Below are positions 35,591-44,772 of a DNA stretch of 64,000 nt, piece after piece; within the stretch, counting starts at the first letter, position 1; each line of letters opens with the position of its first letter. The notes under the pieces are model-generated. The model was not told the origin of the DNA. It did not search any database and saw nothing but the letters and a program-made list of their open reading frames with translations. The position numbers were made by a program, and so were the translations under genes. The DNA is from Granulicella sp. L60 (lineage in GTDB: Bacteria > Acidobacteriota > Terriglobia > Terriglobales > Acidobacteriaceae), in contig NZ_LMUR01000010.1 in NCBI RefSeq assembly GCF_009765825.1, positions 509,783 through 573,782 on the forward strand, read 5' to 3'.

Positions 35591-38410
35591 TTAGTTCAGG
35601 GCGTCGAGGGCGGTTTTGGTTTTGTCGTAGAGGGTTTTGGTCTCGGCGTATTGCTTGCGGAGACCGTCTACGATGTGGGCCGGGGCTTTGGCCATGAAGG
35701 CTTCGTTGGTGAGCTGGCGGTCGGCGGCGGTGATGCCTTTTTCGTACTTGGCTAGGTCTTTGGTGAGGCGTTCGCGTTCGGCGGGGATGTCGATCTGGCG
35801 CTCGTAGGTGACGGCTACGTCGAAGCTGGTGGTGCCGCGAACGTTGGGGCCGCTGAGGGGTTCGTCGGCGAGCTCGATGGAGGCGACGCGGGCGAGTCTG
35901 GCGATGGCGTCGAACTCGGTTTCGAGGAGCCAGCGGTGGGGTTCGGCGAGATGGATCTGGATGGGGACGGTCTCTTTTTCGGGGACGCCGAGGTCTTTGC
36001 GGACGCTGCGGACGGCGACGATGATCTCCTGGAGGATGTCCATGTCGGCGATGTCTTTTTCGGAGGCGCGGGCGTCGTCGGCGGTGGGGTAGGCGGCGAG
36101 TGCGATGGATTTGAGTGGGGGATTGCCAGCGTAGAAGGCGTGCCAGATCTCTTCGGTGAGGAAGGGCATGATGGGCGAGAGGAGACGCAGGGAGGCTTCG
36201 AAGACGGCGAGGAGGGTGGCGAGCGCGGCGGTGCGGGAGGGGATGTCGGGCTTGTCGACGAAGTCGAGACGGAGCTTGACCATCTCGAGGTACCAGTCGC
36301 AGAAGTCTCCCCAGAAGAACTGGTAGAGGTGGTTGGCGGCTTCGTCGAAGCGGTAGTCGACGAGGGCGGCGTTGACGAGGGCGGAGGTCTTGCTGAGGCG
36401 GCTGCGAATCCAGCGGGACTCGATGTAGTTGTCTTGGGTGGTGGTGAGGGCTTGGGGCAGGGTGGTGAGGTCGATGGTGACGCCGGCTTCGCGTGCGCGT
36501 TCGACGTTCATGAAGATGAAGCGGGCGGCGTTCCAGATCTTGTTAGCGAAGGCGCGGTAGCCCTCGGTGCGGGCCTCGGAGAAGGCGATGTCGGTGCCGG
36601 GCGAGGCCATGGAGGCGAGGGTGAAGCGGACGGCGTCGGTGCCGAAGCGCTCGATGATGTCGATGGGGTTGATGACGTTGCCCTTGGTCTTGGACATCTT
36701 CTCGCGGTTGGCGTCGCGGACGAGGCCGTGGATGTAGACCTCGCGGAAGGGGATGGCGTCGGCGAGGGTGCGCTTGCTGCCGTCGGGCATAGGGACGTCG
36801 AGCATGAAGTGGCAGCCGAGCATGATCATGCGGGCGACCCAGAAGAAGAGGATGTCGAAGCCGGTGACGAGGAGCTGGGTGGGGTAGAAGGCGGCGAGGT
36901 CAGGGGTGAGGTCCGGCATGCCGGTGTCGGGGTTGGTGTTGGGCCAGCCGAAGACGGTGAAGGGAAGGAGGCCGGAGGAGAACCAGGTGTCGAGAACGTC
37001 GGTCTCCTGCGTTATGTCGGCTGAGGTGCAGGTGCCGCAGTGGGTTGGGGTTTCTCGGGCGACGGTGATGGCGTTGCAGGATTTGCAGTGCCAGGCGGGG
37101 ATGCGGTGGCCCCACCAGAGTTGTCGGGAGATGCACCAGTCGTGGATGTTGCCCATCCACTCGTCGTAGGTCTTGCGGTACTGGTCGGGGGTGAATTTGA
37201 TATGGCCGTTGTCGACGGCGGCGATGGCGTTGGCGGCGATGCTGTTGCCGCCGGTGTTAGGTGTCTTGTTGACGGCGAGGAACCACTGCTGGGAGAGGCG
37301 CGGCTCGATGATGACGCCGGTGCGCTGGGAGAGGCCGATGGCGAGGGTGTGGTCTTTGACGGCTTCGAGGAGGCCGAGGTCGTCGAGGTCGGCGACGATG
37401 CGCTCGCGTGCGGCGAAGCGGTCGAGGCCGTGGTAGGGCGAGCCGGGAAGGGCGATGCGTGCGGTCTCGTCGAGGATGCTGGGGCTGGCGAGGTGGTGGC
37501 GCTGGCCGATGGCGAAGTCGTTGGGGTCGTGGGCGGGCGTGACCTTGACGGCACCGGTGCCGAACTCGGGCTTGGCCCAGTCGTCGGCGAGGATGGGGAT
37601 CTCGCGATCGGGTGCGCCGTTGATGCCGCTGAGGGGCAGGTCGACGAGTTTGCCGTGGAGGGCGAGGTAGCGCTCGTCGGCGGGGTTGACGACGACGGCG
37701 GTGTCGCCGAGCATGGTCTCGGGACGGGTGGTGGCGATGGTGATGTGGCCTGATCCGTCGGCGAGTGGGTAGCGGATGTAGTAGAGCTTGCCGAGGCGCT
37801 CTTCGTGTTCGACTTCGAGGTCGGAGACGGCGGTCTGGGCGGCGGGGTCCCAGTTGACGATGTAGGCTCCGCGATAGATGAGGCCCTGCTCGTAGAGGCG
37901 GACGAAGGCCTCTTTGACGGCGGGTGAGAGCTTCTCGTCCATGGTGAAGTACTCGCGGGACCAGTCGACGGAGGCGCCGAGGCGCTTCATCTGATCGAGG
38001 ATGGCGGAGCCGTAGATCTCGCGCCAGGCCCAGACTTTTTCTACGAAGGCGGAGCGGCCGAGCTCTTTACGCGAGGTGCCCTGTTCTTTGAGCTGGCGCT
38101 CGACCATCATCTGGGTGGCGATGCCGGCGTGGTCGGTGCCGGGGACCCAGAGGGCGGTGTGGCCGCGCATGCGATGCCAGCGGGTAAGGATGTCCATCTC
38201 CGCCTGGTTGAGCATGTGGCCCATGTGGAGGCGCCCGGTGACGTTGGGGGGCGGAAGGAGGATGGTGAACTTTTCGGATTTGTCCGACGTACTTTCCGAG
38301 GTTGGAACGTCAAAGAGATGTTCTTTGACCCAGTACTCGGCCCAGCGTTGTTCTATGACAGAGGGATCGTATGCCTTCGGCAGTTCCTGACTACTGTTTT
38401 GTTCGCTCAT
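35591..38410 (-). CDS. valS: Valyl-tRNA synthetase
   Basis: A 939-residue class Ia synthetase that charges tRNA-Val. The HIGH-type motif is RLHMGHML in the N-terminal catalytic domain, an editing domain is inserted about 200-400, and the KMSKS-type loop is KMSKTKGN near residue 565. The anticodon-binding helical domain follows, and the C-terminus ends in a coiled coil. The length is normal. It is cytoplasmic and probably monocistronic. Confidence 0.97.
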   Translation of the reverse strand: MSEQNSSQELPKAYDPSVIEQRWAEYWVKEHLFDVPTSESTSDKSEKFTILLPPPNVTGRLHMGHMLNQAEMDILTRWHRMRGHTALWVPGTDHAGIATQMMVERQLKEQGTSRKELGRSAFVEKVWAWREIYGSAILDQMKRLGASVDWSREYFTMDEKLSPAVKEAFVRLYEQGLIYRGAYIVNWDPAAQTAVSDLEVEHEERLGKLYYIRYPLADGSGHITIATTRPETMLGDTAVVVNPADERYLALHGKLVDLPLSGINGAPDREIPILADDWAKPEFGTGAVKVTPAHDPNDFAIGQRHHLASPSILDETARIALPGSPYHGLDRFAARERIVADLDDLGLLEAVKDHTLAIGLSQRTGVIIEPRLSQQWFLAVNKTPNTGGNSIAANAIAAVDNGHIKFTPDQYRKTYDEWMGNIHDWCISRQLWWGHRIPAWHCKSCNAITVARETPTHCGTCTSADITQETDVLDTWFSSGLLPFTVFGWPNTNPDTGMPDLTPDLAAFYPTQLLVTGFDILFFWVARMIMLGCHFMLDVPMPDGSKRTLADAIPFREVYIHGLVRDANREKMSKTKGNVINPIDIIERFGTDAVRFTLASMASPGTDIAFSEARTEGYRAFANKIWNAARFIFMNVERAREAGVTIDLTTLPQALTTTQDNYIESRWIRSRLSKTSALVNAALVDYRFDEAANHLYQFFWGDFCDWYLEMVKLRLDFVDKPDIPSRTAALATLLAVFEASLRLLSPIMPFLTEEIWHAFYAGNPPLKSIALAAYPTADDARASEKDIADMDILQEIIVAVRSVRKDLGVPEKETVPIQIHLAEPHRWLLETEFDAIARLARVASIELADEPLSGPNVRGTTSFDVAVTYERQIDIPAERERLTKDLAKYEKGITAADRQLTNEAFMAKAPAHIVDGLRKQYAETKTLYDKTKTALDALN

Positions 38411-38562
38411 CGGTGCTTTAAGGGTAGCATTTGCGGGCGGTTGCGTGTCGCGGACAGAGGAGCGCGTTTATGGCTGCTGCGGGCGACTCTGAGAGTTCAA
38501 ATATTAAAATCAGGTTTCACCCGGGACATCGGTCGCCGTACACTAACCCCGCGAGGCATTTC

Positions 38563-39003
38563 ATGGTTGGACGGTATCTCTCGGCGCTTCTGAGTTTGGC
38601 GGCGCTGTTGAGTATTGCGAGCAGTTCTTCTTTCGTTCTGACTTCTCCGGCGGTTGCGCAGGAGCGCGATGGTTCCGCACCGGCACAGGCGAGTGGAGGG
38701 GATGCTACGCATGGCGTTTATAAGGTCGGAGGTGACGTCTCTGCTCCGGTACTGATCCGTTCGGTTGAGCCGGAGTATCCGGAGAAGGCACGGCAGACCG
38801 GAGCTAGTGGGACGGTATTGGTGAACCTCTACGTCGACGTGCATGGAATTCCGAGTCACGTTCGTGTGGTTCGCGGATTGGGCATGGAGTTGGATGAGAG
38901 CGCGAGTAAGGCGGTAAGGCAGTATAGGTTTCGGCCCGCGATGAAGGACGGCAAGCCGGTGATGGTTGAGTTCAACGTTGAAGTTTCATTCCAGCAACCC
39001 TAA
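38563..39003 (+). CDS. Secreted TonB C-terminal-domain protein
   Basis: A 146-residue protein with a signal peptide ending near AVAQ, a short low-complexity linker and a TonB_C domain (about 55-146: PEYPEKARQTGASGTV, AVRQYRFRPAM). It lacks the N-terminal anchor and Pro-rich spacer of true TonB, so it is probably a periplasmic stand-alone TonB-C protein, common in acidobacteria. GAGG precedes the ATG. Two surface-protein genes follow closely, the first only 16 bases away. Confidence 0.82.
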   Translation: MVGRYLSALLSLAALLSIASSSSFVLTSPAVAQERDGSAPAQASGGDATHGVYKVGGDVSAPVLIRSVEPEYPEKARQTGASGTVLVNLYVDVHGIPSHVRVVRGLGMELDESASKAVRQYRFRPAMKDGKPVMVEFNVEVSFQQP

Positions 39004-39019
39004 GCTCACGAGGTTTTTT

Positions 39020-39514
39020 ATGGTTCGATTGCTCCTCGCTGTTTCGATTTTCTTTGCGGGTGCGCTGCCCGCGTTTGCTCACTCCAGCCATGATCGCGTG
39101 GCCATAGGAAGCACGATTACGGTGGCTGATGGAGATACGGCGGGTGACATCGCGTGCTTGTTCTGCACGGTGCGCGTGCATGGGGACGTGAAGGGCGATA
39201 TCGCGGTGATGTTTGGGTCGATTACCGTGGACAGCGGACGGAATGTCTCGGGCGATGTGGCTGGGCTGGGTGCGAATCTGGCTCTGGGCGAGGGCGCGGA
39301 GATTGCCGGAGATGTGGCGATCGCGGGTGCGGATGCGACGCTAGCGCCGGGAGCGATGATTCATGGGGACAGGGCGATTGCGCCGAATCGCCTGTGGATG
39401 CTGCTGCCGTTTGCTCCGCTGCTGATTCTTGCGGGCGTTGTGTGGCTGATTATCTATATCGTCAGGCGCAATCGGTATCAGTTTCCGGCGTATCCAAATG
39501 GGCGGCGGTACTGA
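39020..39514 (+). CDS. Membrane protein with beta-helix repeats and a CLFC motif (first of two)
   Basis: A 164-residue protein: signal peptide (1-21, PAFA end), then repeats of GD/GDV units at 6-10 residue spacing typical of a small bactofilin-like beta-solenoid, a CLFC motif near residue 36, and a C-terminal membrane helix (about 126-147, LLPFAPLLILAGVVWLI) followed by a basic tail. It should sit in the inner membrane with the solenoid outside. GAGG precedes the ATG. The next gene encodes a paralogue with the same layout. Function unknown. Confidence 0.75.
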   Translation: MVRLLLAVSIFFAGALPAFAHSSHDRVAIGSTITVADGDTAGDIACLFCTVRVHGDVKGDIAVMFGSITVDSGRNVSGDVAGLGANLALGEGAEIAGDVAIAGADATLAPGAMIHGDRAIAPNRLWMLLPFAPLLILAGVVWLIIYIVRRNRYQFPAYPNGRRY

Positions 39515-39666
39515 GGGTTCGGGGTGCAGGGAAGATCGTGTCCGAGGATGAGGGCGCCATCGGTACTCTTGTTCGATGATTTATTTCTTGATGGAGAGTG
39601 CGGCGGGATGGAACATCGAGGCCTGCTGGCGCGTATCAGCAGAGGCAGGTACATGTTGGGGGAAGA

Positions 39667-40215
39667 TTGCTGAAGCCGTCGCTGCCTAGATTCGTTGTGT
39701 CTCTTATGATGCTGGTGATGTCGATGACGCTCGCGCAGGCGGCGTTTGCGCAGGCAGCTCCGGGGAGCCGTACCTACGTGGGGCAGGATGTCTTTGTGGC
39801 CTCGGGGCAGCAGATCCATAATGCGATGTGCCTGTTCTGTTCGGTGCAGGTGGAGGGCGACCTGACGGGGAACGTGCTGGTGCTCTTCGGCAGCTTGAAT
39901 GTGAGTGGGCGGGTGCGGGGGCATGCAACCGTGGTTGGCGGGAATGCGGTGGTGGACTCGCAGGCGCGGATTGGCGGAGATGCGGTGGTGCTGGGCGGGA
40001 ATGCGGTGTATGAGACGGACGATTCGCTCTCCGGCAGTGCGTATGTGCTGGGCGGGCATCTGTCGCGGGTGTCGAGGCCGGAGGGAAGCAGGCAGAGGAG
40101 GGTGTCGCTGAGCCCGGTTTTTTTCGGGCTGCTTGCGGTGCTGGCGCTGATTCTGCTCTCGGCGGCGATTGTGCCGCGGGTGCGGCGGCGGCCTGCTGTG
40201 AATCAGTCGTTGTAA
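39667..40215 (+). CDS. Membrane protein with beta-helix repeats and a CLFC motif (second of two)
   Basis: A 182-residue paralogue of the preceding gene: leader MLKPSLPRF to FAQ, CLFCSVQVEGDLTGN aligning with CLFCTVRVHGDVKGD of the first copy, GD-type beta-solenoid repeats, and a C-terminal membrane helix (LSPVFFGLLAVLALILL) with a basic tail. The start is uncertain: TTG at 39667 gives the best leader, while the frame remains open to GTG 39598. A bidirectional terminator follows. The pair is probably a local duplication. Confidence 0.7.
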   Translation: MLKPSLPRFVVSLMMLVMSMTLAQAAFAQAAPGSRTYVGQDVFVASGQQIHNAMCLFCSVQVEGDLTGNVLVLFGSLNVSGRVRGHATVVGGNAVVDSQARIGGDAVVLGGNAVYETDDSLSGSAYVLGGHLSRVSRPEGSRQRRVSLSPVFFGLLAVLALILLSAAIVPRVRRRPAVNQSL

Positions 40216-40248
40216 TGGATGCGGGTGGGAGTGACGAATCGGAGACGT

Positions 40249-40285
40249 AAAAGAGGGATGAGCCTTTCGGCTGATCCCTCTTTTT
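40249..40285. terminator. Bidirectional rho-independent terminator
   Basis: An interrupted stem (AAAGAGGGAT and AGCC arms with one G-G mismatch, closing about 40249-40264 against 40269-40284), a TTTC loop, and T runs on both strands. It separates the second CLFC gene from the convergent BamD-like gene. Confidence 0.85.
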
Positions 40286-40316
40286 GTTTGTTGATTTGTA
40301 GTGAAGCGAATTCAGC

Positions 40317-42137
40317 TTAGAAGGGGTTGAGCTTGGAGAGGCCCTTCTTCTTCTTGTGCTTGCTGGAGGACTCGTCGCCCTTGTCGAAGCCCGGCTTTCC
40401 GTTCTTGCCGTTGGCGTTGGATGCCTGTGCGGCGGCCTGGGTTCCGGGGGCGATGTCGTTGGTGGTCTCAGGGGCTCCAGCGGCCTTTTCTACTGCGGGT
40501 AGAGGGGTTGAGTTCTCCGGGCCAACGGCCTTGAGTCCGCCGTTGTCTGCGGGTACTCCGGCAGCGCGCGCGGCAGGTTCAGCACCGGCGGGTGCAGCGC
40601 CAGCGGGTGGAGCGGCGGGCGAGGCGGTTGCGCCGGGGCTGAGGATCTCGACTCCCATGCCGTTGCCGGTGGAGGAGGCTGGTGCGGCGTAGCTGCTGGC
40701 GGGGGGAGCCGGGTGGTTGCCCTCGACGTTGGTGACAGCTGCCGTGCCTATTGCACCGGACTCAGCTGTAGGAACGTCCTGGAGCTGAAGGGGAGCCGCC
40801 GGAGTTGCGGGCGCTGCATCCGCGGTTGCGGGGTTGGTGCTTGCATCGCCGGATCCGCTGGCAGGTGAGGCGGTGCCTGTCTCAGGCTTGGCGGCGAGGG
40901 TGCCGGTCGCCGCGGGGGCGCCTGGCTTGAGGGCAGTGTTGAAGTCGGCCATGATCTGCGTGGTGATGTGGGGCGCGAGGGTGGGGGATGGGTCGGTGAT
41001 GGTGGGCTCGCCGTCGCGCGCTGCCATGACGACGTCGGGCTGATGGAGGACGAGGAGCTTGGCGCGATCCTGCAGGCGGTACTGGCGGCGGCTGTTTTCA
41101 AGCGCGACGCTGGCTGCGACCTGCTCGGGCGTTGGGACCGGGATGGGGAGATTCATGGCGTCGAGGCGCTCGCGGGCGTCTTCGACGTGGGGTGAGGCGG
41201 AGTGCTCGAGGACGACTTTGGTGTAGGCGGCTGCGGCCTGATCGTCGTAGATCTTTTCGAGTCTTGCCTTGCCTGCTTCGGGGAGCTTCATGTTGCGGAC
41301 GAAGCGTGCCTCGGTCTCGTAGGCGTCGCCGAGGCCGACGAGGACGTCGTCCATGTGGCTGTACTGCGGATAGGTATCGACGACGGTCTGGTAGCGCGCG
41401 ATGGTGGCGGGCCAGTTGCTATGCGTGGAGTAGAAGGAGCCGATGGAAGCTTCGCGTGTGGCGAGGACCTCCTGCACCTCGCGCAGACGCTGCTTGGCCT
41501 GCGGGACGAGGGTGGACTCGGGAAACTGCTGGAGCATGAGGCGGTACTCTTCTTCGGCGTGGACGGCCTTGGCGTAGTCACGGTCGGGCTTGTCCATCTG
41601 GCGGAAGTAGATGTCGCCGACGCGCATCTGGGCCTCGGCAGCCTCGGGTGCATTGGGGAAGAAGGTGATGAAGTCTTTGTACTCCTGCTCGGCCTGGGTG
41701 AGGGCAGCGGTGCCGCCTTCCTTGTACCAGCTATCGCCGATGGCGAGCTTGGCTTTCATCTGGTACTGCGAGTCGGGATAGGTGTTGAGGAGGGTCTGGA
41801 GGTCGAGGCGGGCGACGTCGAAGTGGCCGCGCTTGGTGGCGTCGACGGCTTTGTCGTAGAGGACCTTGTCGGGAAGGCTGGCGTCGGGGGCGACGAGGCC
41901 TTTTTCCTTGCGGAGCTCTTTCTTCGTGTCTTTGGACTGGACGACTTTATCGTCCTTCTTGCCGACGGGAGAGGAGAGAGTCACGCTCTCGTGCTGCTGG
42001 CCGTTGGCGTCGGTGGTGCCCTGCGAGTTACCGGTGACCTGTGCGATGGCACTGAAGGAAGAGATCAGAAGCCCGGCAATGGCAAGTCCTGCCAGCGAGC
42101 TGGCCCTGACACTGGGAAAAAAAGAACGCTTGTTCAT
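40317..42137 (-). CDS. BamD-like TPR outer-membrane assembly protein with a disordered tail
   Basis: A 606-residue exported protein. A signal peptide (to about AIAQ) is followed by helical TPR repeats (about 95-330) resembling BamD/ComL, which helps insert beta-barrels, then a long Ala/Pro/Thr-rich tail (about 400-590) and a Lys-rich end. The expected lipobox Cys is absent, unlike classic BamD. The ATG at 42137 is chosen over a TTG five codons upstream. The tail doubles the usual BamD length. A general exported TPR scaffold is the alternative. Confidence 0.7.
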   Translation of the reverse strand: MNKRSFFPSVRASSLAGLAIAGLLISSFSAIAQVTGNSQGTTDANGQQHESVTLSSPVGKKDDKVVQSKDTKKELRKEKGLVAPDASLPDKVLYDKAVDATKRGHFDVARLDLQTLLNTYPDSQYQMKAKLAIGDSWYKEGGTAALTQAEQEYKDFITFFPNAPEAAEAQMRVGDIYFRQMDKPDRDYAKAVHAEEEYRLMLQQFPESTLVPQAKQRLREVQEVLATREASIGSFYSTHSNWPATIARYQTVVDTYPQYSHMDDVLVGLGDAYETEARFVRNMKLPEAGKARLEKIYDDQAAAAYTKVVLEHSASPHVEDARERLDAMNLPIPVPTPEQVAASVALENSRRQYRLQDRAKLLVLHQPDVVMAARDGEPTITDPSPTLAPHITTQIMADFNTALKPGAPAATGTLAAKPETGTASPASGSGDASTNPATADAAPATPAAPLQLQDVPTAESGAIGTAAVTNVEGNHPAPPASSYAAPASSTGNGMGVEILSPGATASPAAPPAGAAPAGAEPAARAAGVPADNGGLKAVGPENSTPLPAVEKAAGAPETTNDIAPGTQAAAQASNANGKNGKPGFDKGDESSSKHKKKKGLSKLNPF

Positions 42138-42207
42138 CCGCTGTAAACCCAATCTGCCTGGCGTCCAAGTTCGCCCAGGCTGCTGCCATCTATTCTAAAC
42201 GCTCCGG

Positions 42208-42882
42208 TCAGAGTTGTGCCGGAGTTGCTGCGCGAGCGAGTTTGAGGAAATCCTTGGCGTTCTGTTCGGTCTTGCCGGGGGCGAAGATGGCGGAGCCGGC
42301 GACGAGCATGTCCGCTCCTGCTTCGACGACCTGGGCGACGGTATCGTGAGCGACGCCGCCGTCGACTTCGATGCGAAAGTTGAGGCCCATCTCTTCGCGG
42401 AGCTCTGCGAGGTGGGCGATCTTGTCGAGGGCGAGGGGAAGAAACTTCTGGCCGCCGAAGCCGGGGTTGACGCTCATGACGAGGACATAGTGAAGCATGG
42501 GAAGGACTTCGATGAGGGTGTCGACCGGGGTGGCGGGGTTGAGGACGACGCCGGGAAGCATGCCGTGGTGGACGATCTGCTGAAGGGTACGGTGCAGGTG
42601 GCGGCAGACCTCTTGGTGGACGCTCATGAGGTCGGCACCGGCTTCGGCGAAGTCGGCGATGAAGGCGTCGGGATTCTCAACCATCATGTGGCAGTCGAGG
42701 GGGAGTTTGGTGACGGGGCGCAGGGCCTTGACCATGGGCGGGCCGAAGGTGATGTTGGGGACGAAGTGGCCGTCCATGATGTCGACGTGGAGGATGGTGG
42801 CTCCGCCGCGTTCGGCTGCGGCTACGTCGTCGGCGAGGTGGGCGAAGTCGGAGGCCAGGATGGATGCTGCCAGTTCAATCAC
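42208..42882 (-). CDS. rpe: Ribulose-phosphate 3-epimerase
   Basis: A 224-residue TIM-barrel enzyme that interconverts ribulose-5-phosphate and xylulose-5-phosphate. LAASILASDFAHL at the N-terminus, HVDIMDGHFVPN with metal and catalytic residues, and VDGGVAHDT with the second catalytic Asp are present. It supplies transketolase but is encoded 35 kb from the pentose phosphate island. GTG start with AGGAG upstream. Confidence 0.96.
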   Translation of the reverse strand: MIELAASILASDFAHLADDVAAAERGGATILHVDIMDGHFVPNITFGPPMVKALRPVTKLPLDCHMMVENPDAFIADFAEAGADLMSVHQEVCRHLHRTLQQIVHHGMLPGVVLNPATPVDTLIEVLPMLHYVLVMSVNPGFGGQKFLPLALDKIAHLAELREEMGLNFRIEVDGGVAHDTVAQVVEAGADMLVAGSAIFAPGKTEQNAKDFLKLARAATPAQL

Positions 42883-42983
42883 GAGGGTTCGCTCCTGAGT
42901 GCAAGTCTATCAGCGGGAGCGGGGGTGGGATAGGTTTGGGGATGGAAGGATGAGGCTGGGAGTGTGGGAGTTTGTGAGAACGA

Positions 42984-44381
42984 TTATTCGGCTTCGCTGG
43001 TGGGCTTGTCTGAGTGGGGTGCGAGATTTTTGGGGACGATGGGGACTTCGCGCTCGACGTCGGGACGGCCTTCGTGGAGGATCTTTGTGCGCGCGGCTTT
43101 GGCTGCATCGCGGCTGGTCTCGGCCATGGGCTTGGGGTCGCCGATGACCATGCGGGCGGCGCCGCGAAGGATGCTGCGGATGCGCCAGCTGCCGTCGTCG
43201 CCGGAGAGGAAGATCTCGCCGGTGCGCTGCTTCTCGGGACGGTAGTACCAGCGGCGCACGAGGGAGAGGTGATCGCTGAGGAGGGCGAGATCGTTGGTGG
43301 CGCCGACTTTGGCTTCGAGTGCGGCGATGGCTTGCGCGGCGCGGGTTTCGGGTGAGCTTTGGACGCCGTCTGCGGATGCGCCTTCCAGCGGGACGGCTTG
43401 GAGCATGAGGGGTTGGGCGAAGAGAGAGCTGCCGACGGAGGTCTGCTCGCGGACGGCGCGGACGCCGAGGGTGGAGAGATGTTCGGGGCCGACGATGCAG
43501 CCGCCGTCGAGGAGGAAGAGCGCGGCCTGCTCGGTGGAGTCGTCTTGTTGCGCTGCGGTTTGGACGATGACGGCGCGGAGCTTCGGGATGGGACGCACGA
43601 TCCAGTCGGCGAGGGTTTGCGTTGCTTTGACCTTCTGCCACTGCGCATGGAGTGCGGCGGCTTTTTCGAACTTCATGGCGGAGGAGGCTTCTTCGCGTTC
43701 GAGTCCGATGTCGATGATCATGCTCTCGCCGAGGGTGTCGAAGAAGCGTTTGACGGCTTTGGCCTCCGCTGCGTACTCGTCGGGCGTGCAGGCGAGGTTG
43801 CAGGGCGCGAGACACTTCTTCATCTCCTGGTAGACGCAGCCGGGGTGCTCGGGATAGGGCTGGAGATCTTCGTAGCAGCGGCGGAGTTTGAAGAGATCGA
43901 GGACGGCGTCGCAGTATCGTTCGGCGGAGAGGCGCGAGGGGAAGGGGCCGTACATCTGGTCGAGCCCGGCGCGGTTGAGTTTGTTGGTGGGATAGACGCG
44001 GGGGTGCGCGTTCTCCATAGTGAGGCGGAGGAAGTAGGGCGTGTGCAGCTTGAGACGGCGGCGGGCCTCAGCGTATCCGAAGAGTGCGGCGGTGGCTTGA
44101 TAGAGGACGAGAGAGGACTCGAAGGTGGAGCCGGTGATGCAGTACTCGATGCGTGCGACTTTTTCGCGGAGATTGAGGCGTTTGGACTGCGACTCGGGCG
44201 GGTCGAGGAGACGACGCATGCGCCGTCGAATATCCGTGGTCTGGGTCAGGTAGGGCGAGTCTTCCGGGCGTGCGCCGTAGAGCGCGAAGATGCCGGGTTG
44301 TGCAGGGATAGCGCGCAGAATCTCTTCGGCGTGGTCTGGGGTGAAGAGGACGACGTGCTCGAAATGGAAGATCGCTGCCAC
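42984..44381 (-). CDS. UvrC-like protein, short form
   Basis: A 465-residue protein related to the N-terminal half of the excinuclease subunit UvrC. A GIY-YIG-like nuclease domain (about 20-110: PGIFALYG, YLTQTTDIRRRMRRLL), a Cys cluster (CVYQEMKKCLAPCNLAC) and a UVR-like helical segment (REEASSAMKFEKAAALH) are present. The C-terminal RNase H-like endonuclease and helix-hairpin-helix domains of full UvrC are not recognised, and the protein is about 150 residues short. GIY is GIF and YIG is poorly kept. It may be a Cho-like or repurposed nuclease. Confidence 0.75.
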   Translation of the reverse strand: MAAIFHFEHVVLFTPDHAEEILRAIPAQPGIFALYGARPEDSPYLTQTTDIRRRMRRLLDPPESQSKRLNLREKVARIEYCITGSTFESSLVLYQATAALFGYAEARRRLKLHTPYFLRLTMENAHPRVYPTNKLNRAGLDQMYGPFPSRLSAERYCDAVLDLFKLRRCYEDLQPYPEHPGCVYQEMKKCLAPCNLACTPDEYAAEAKAVKRFFDTLGESMIIDIGLEREEASSAMKFEKAAALHAQWQKVKATQTLADWIVRPIPKLRAVIVQTAAQQDDSTEQAALFLLDGGCIVGPEHLSTLGVRAVREQTSVGSSLFAQPLMLQAVPLEGASADGVQSSPETRAAQAIAALEAKVGATNDLALLSDHLSLVRRWYYRPEKQRTGEIFLSGDDGSWRIRSILRGAARMVIGDPKPMAETSRDAAKAARTKILHEGRPDVEREVPIVPKNLAPHSDKPTSEAE

Positions 44382-44450
44382 AGGCTGAATTGTAGTCGCA
44401 AAAATTTGCAGAGGCTAAGATGAATTACTTGATTTCGGAAGAGGCCCAAA

Positions 44451-44762
44451 GTGTTTAACGTCGAACCGCAAGAGCAGTGGAATGCGAATGAAGCCGCCGA
44501 GTTCGAAGAGTATGTTCAAGCGCGGCACAGAAAGATGAGGAGGGCAGCTATTTGGGCAGGTGCGGCACTTCTTCTGAATCTTCTCTGCATCGACCCATTT
44601 TTATATGGGCACTCCTTGCATCGTTACTGGGACACTACAGGGAAGTATCTCCTTTTGCTAGCGATGGCTGTGTTTCTCTGGTTTGTATTGAGAGTGGCTT
44701 TCGTCTGGACATCATGGCAGAGTGCTCGCGACACACGACGCGAGTTTGGCGACCCATTGTAG
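44451..44762 (+). CDS. Small membrane protein of unknown function
   Basis: A 103-residue protein with two predicted membrane helices (about 31-50 and 66-86) separated by a short loop, and charged ends. GTG start with GAGG upstream. It is divergent from the UvrC-like gene and convergent with pmbA, ten bases apart. I do not recognise the family. Confidence 0.65.
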   Translation: MFNVEPQEQWNANEAAEFEEYVQARHRKMRRAAIWAGAALLLNLLCIDPFLYGHSLHRYWDTTGKYLLLLAMAVFLWFVLRVAFVWTSWQSARDTRREFGDPL

Positions 44763-44772
44763 GAACTAATTG

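Noticed and set aside
35936-37024. Long Gly/Val/Glu/Asp-rich + strand frames opposite valS
   Set aside because: Composition is typical of antisense GC-rich frames, and the minus strand has both synthetase signatures.
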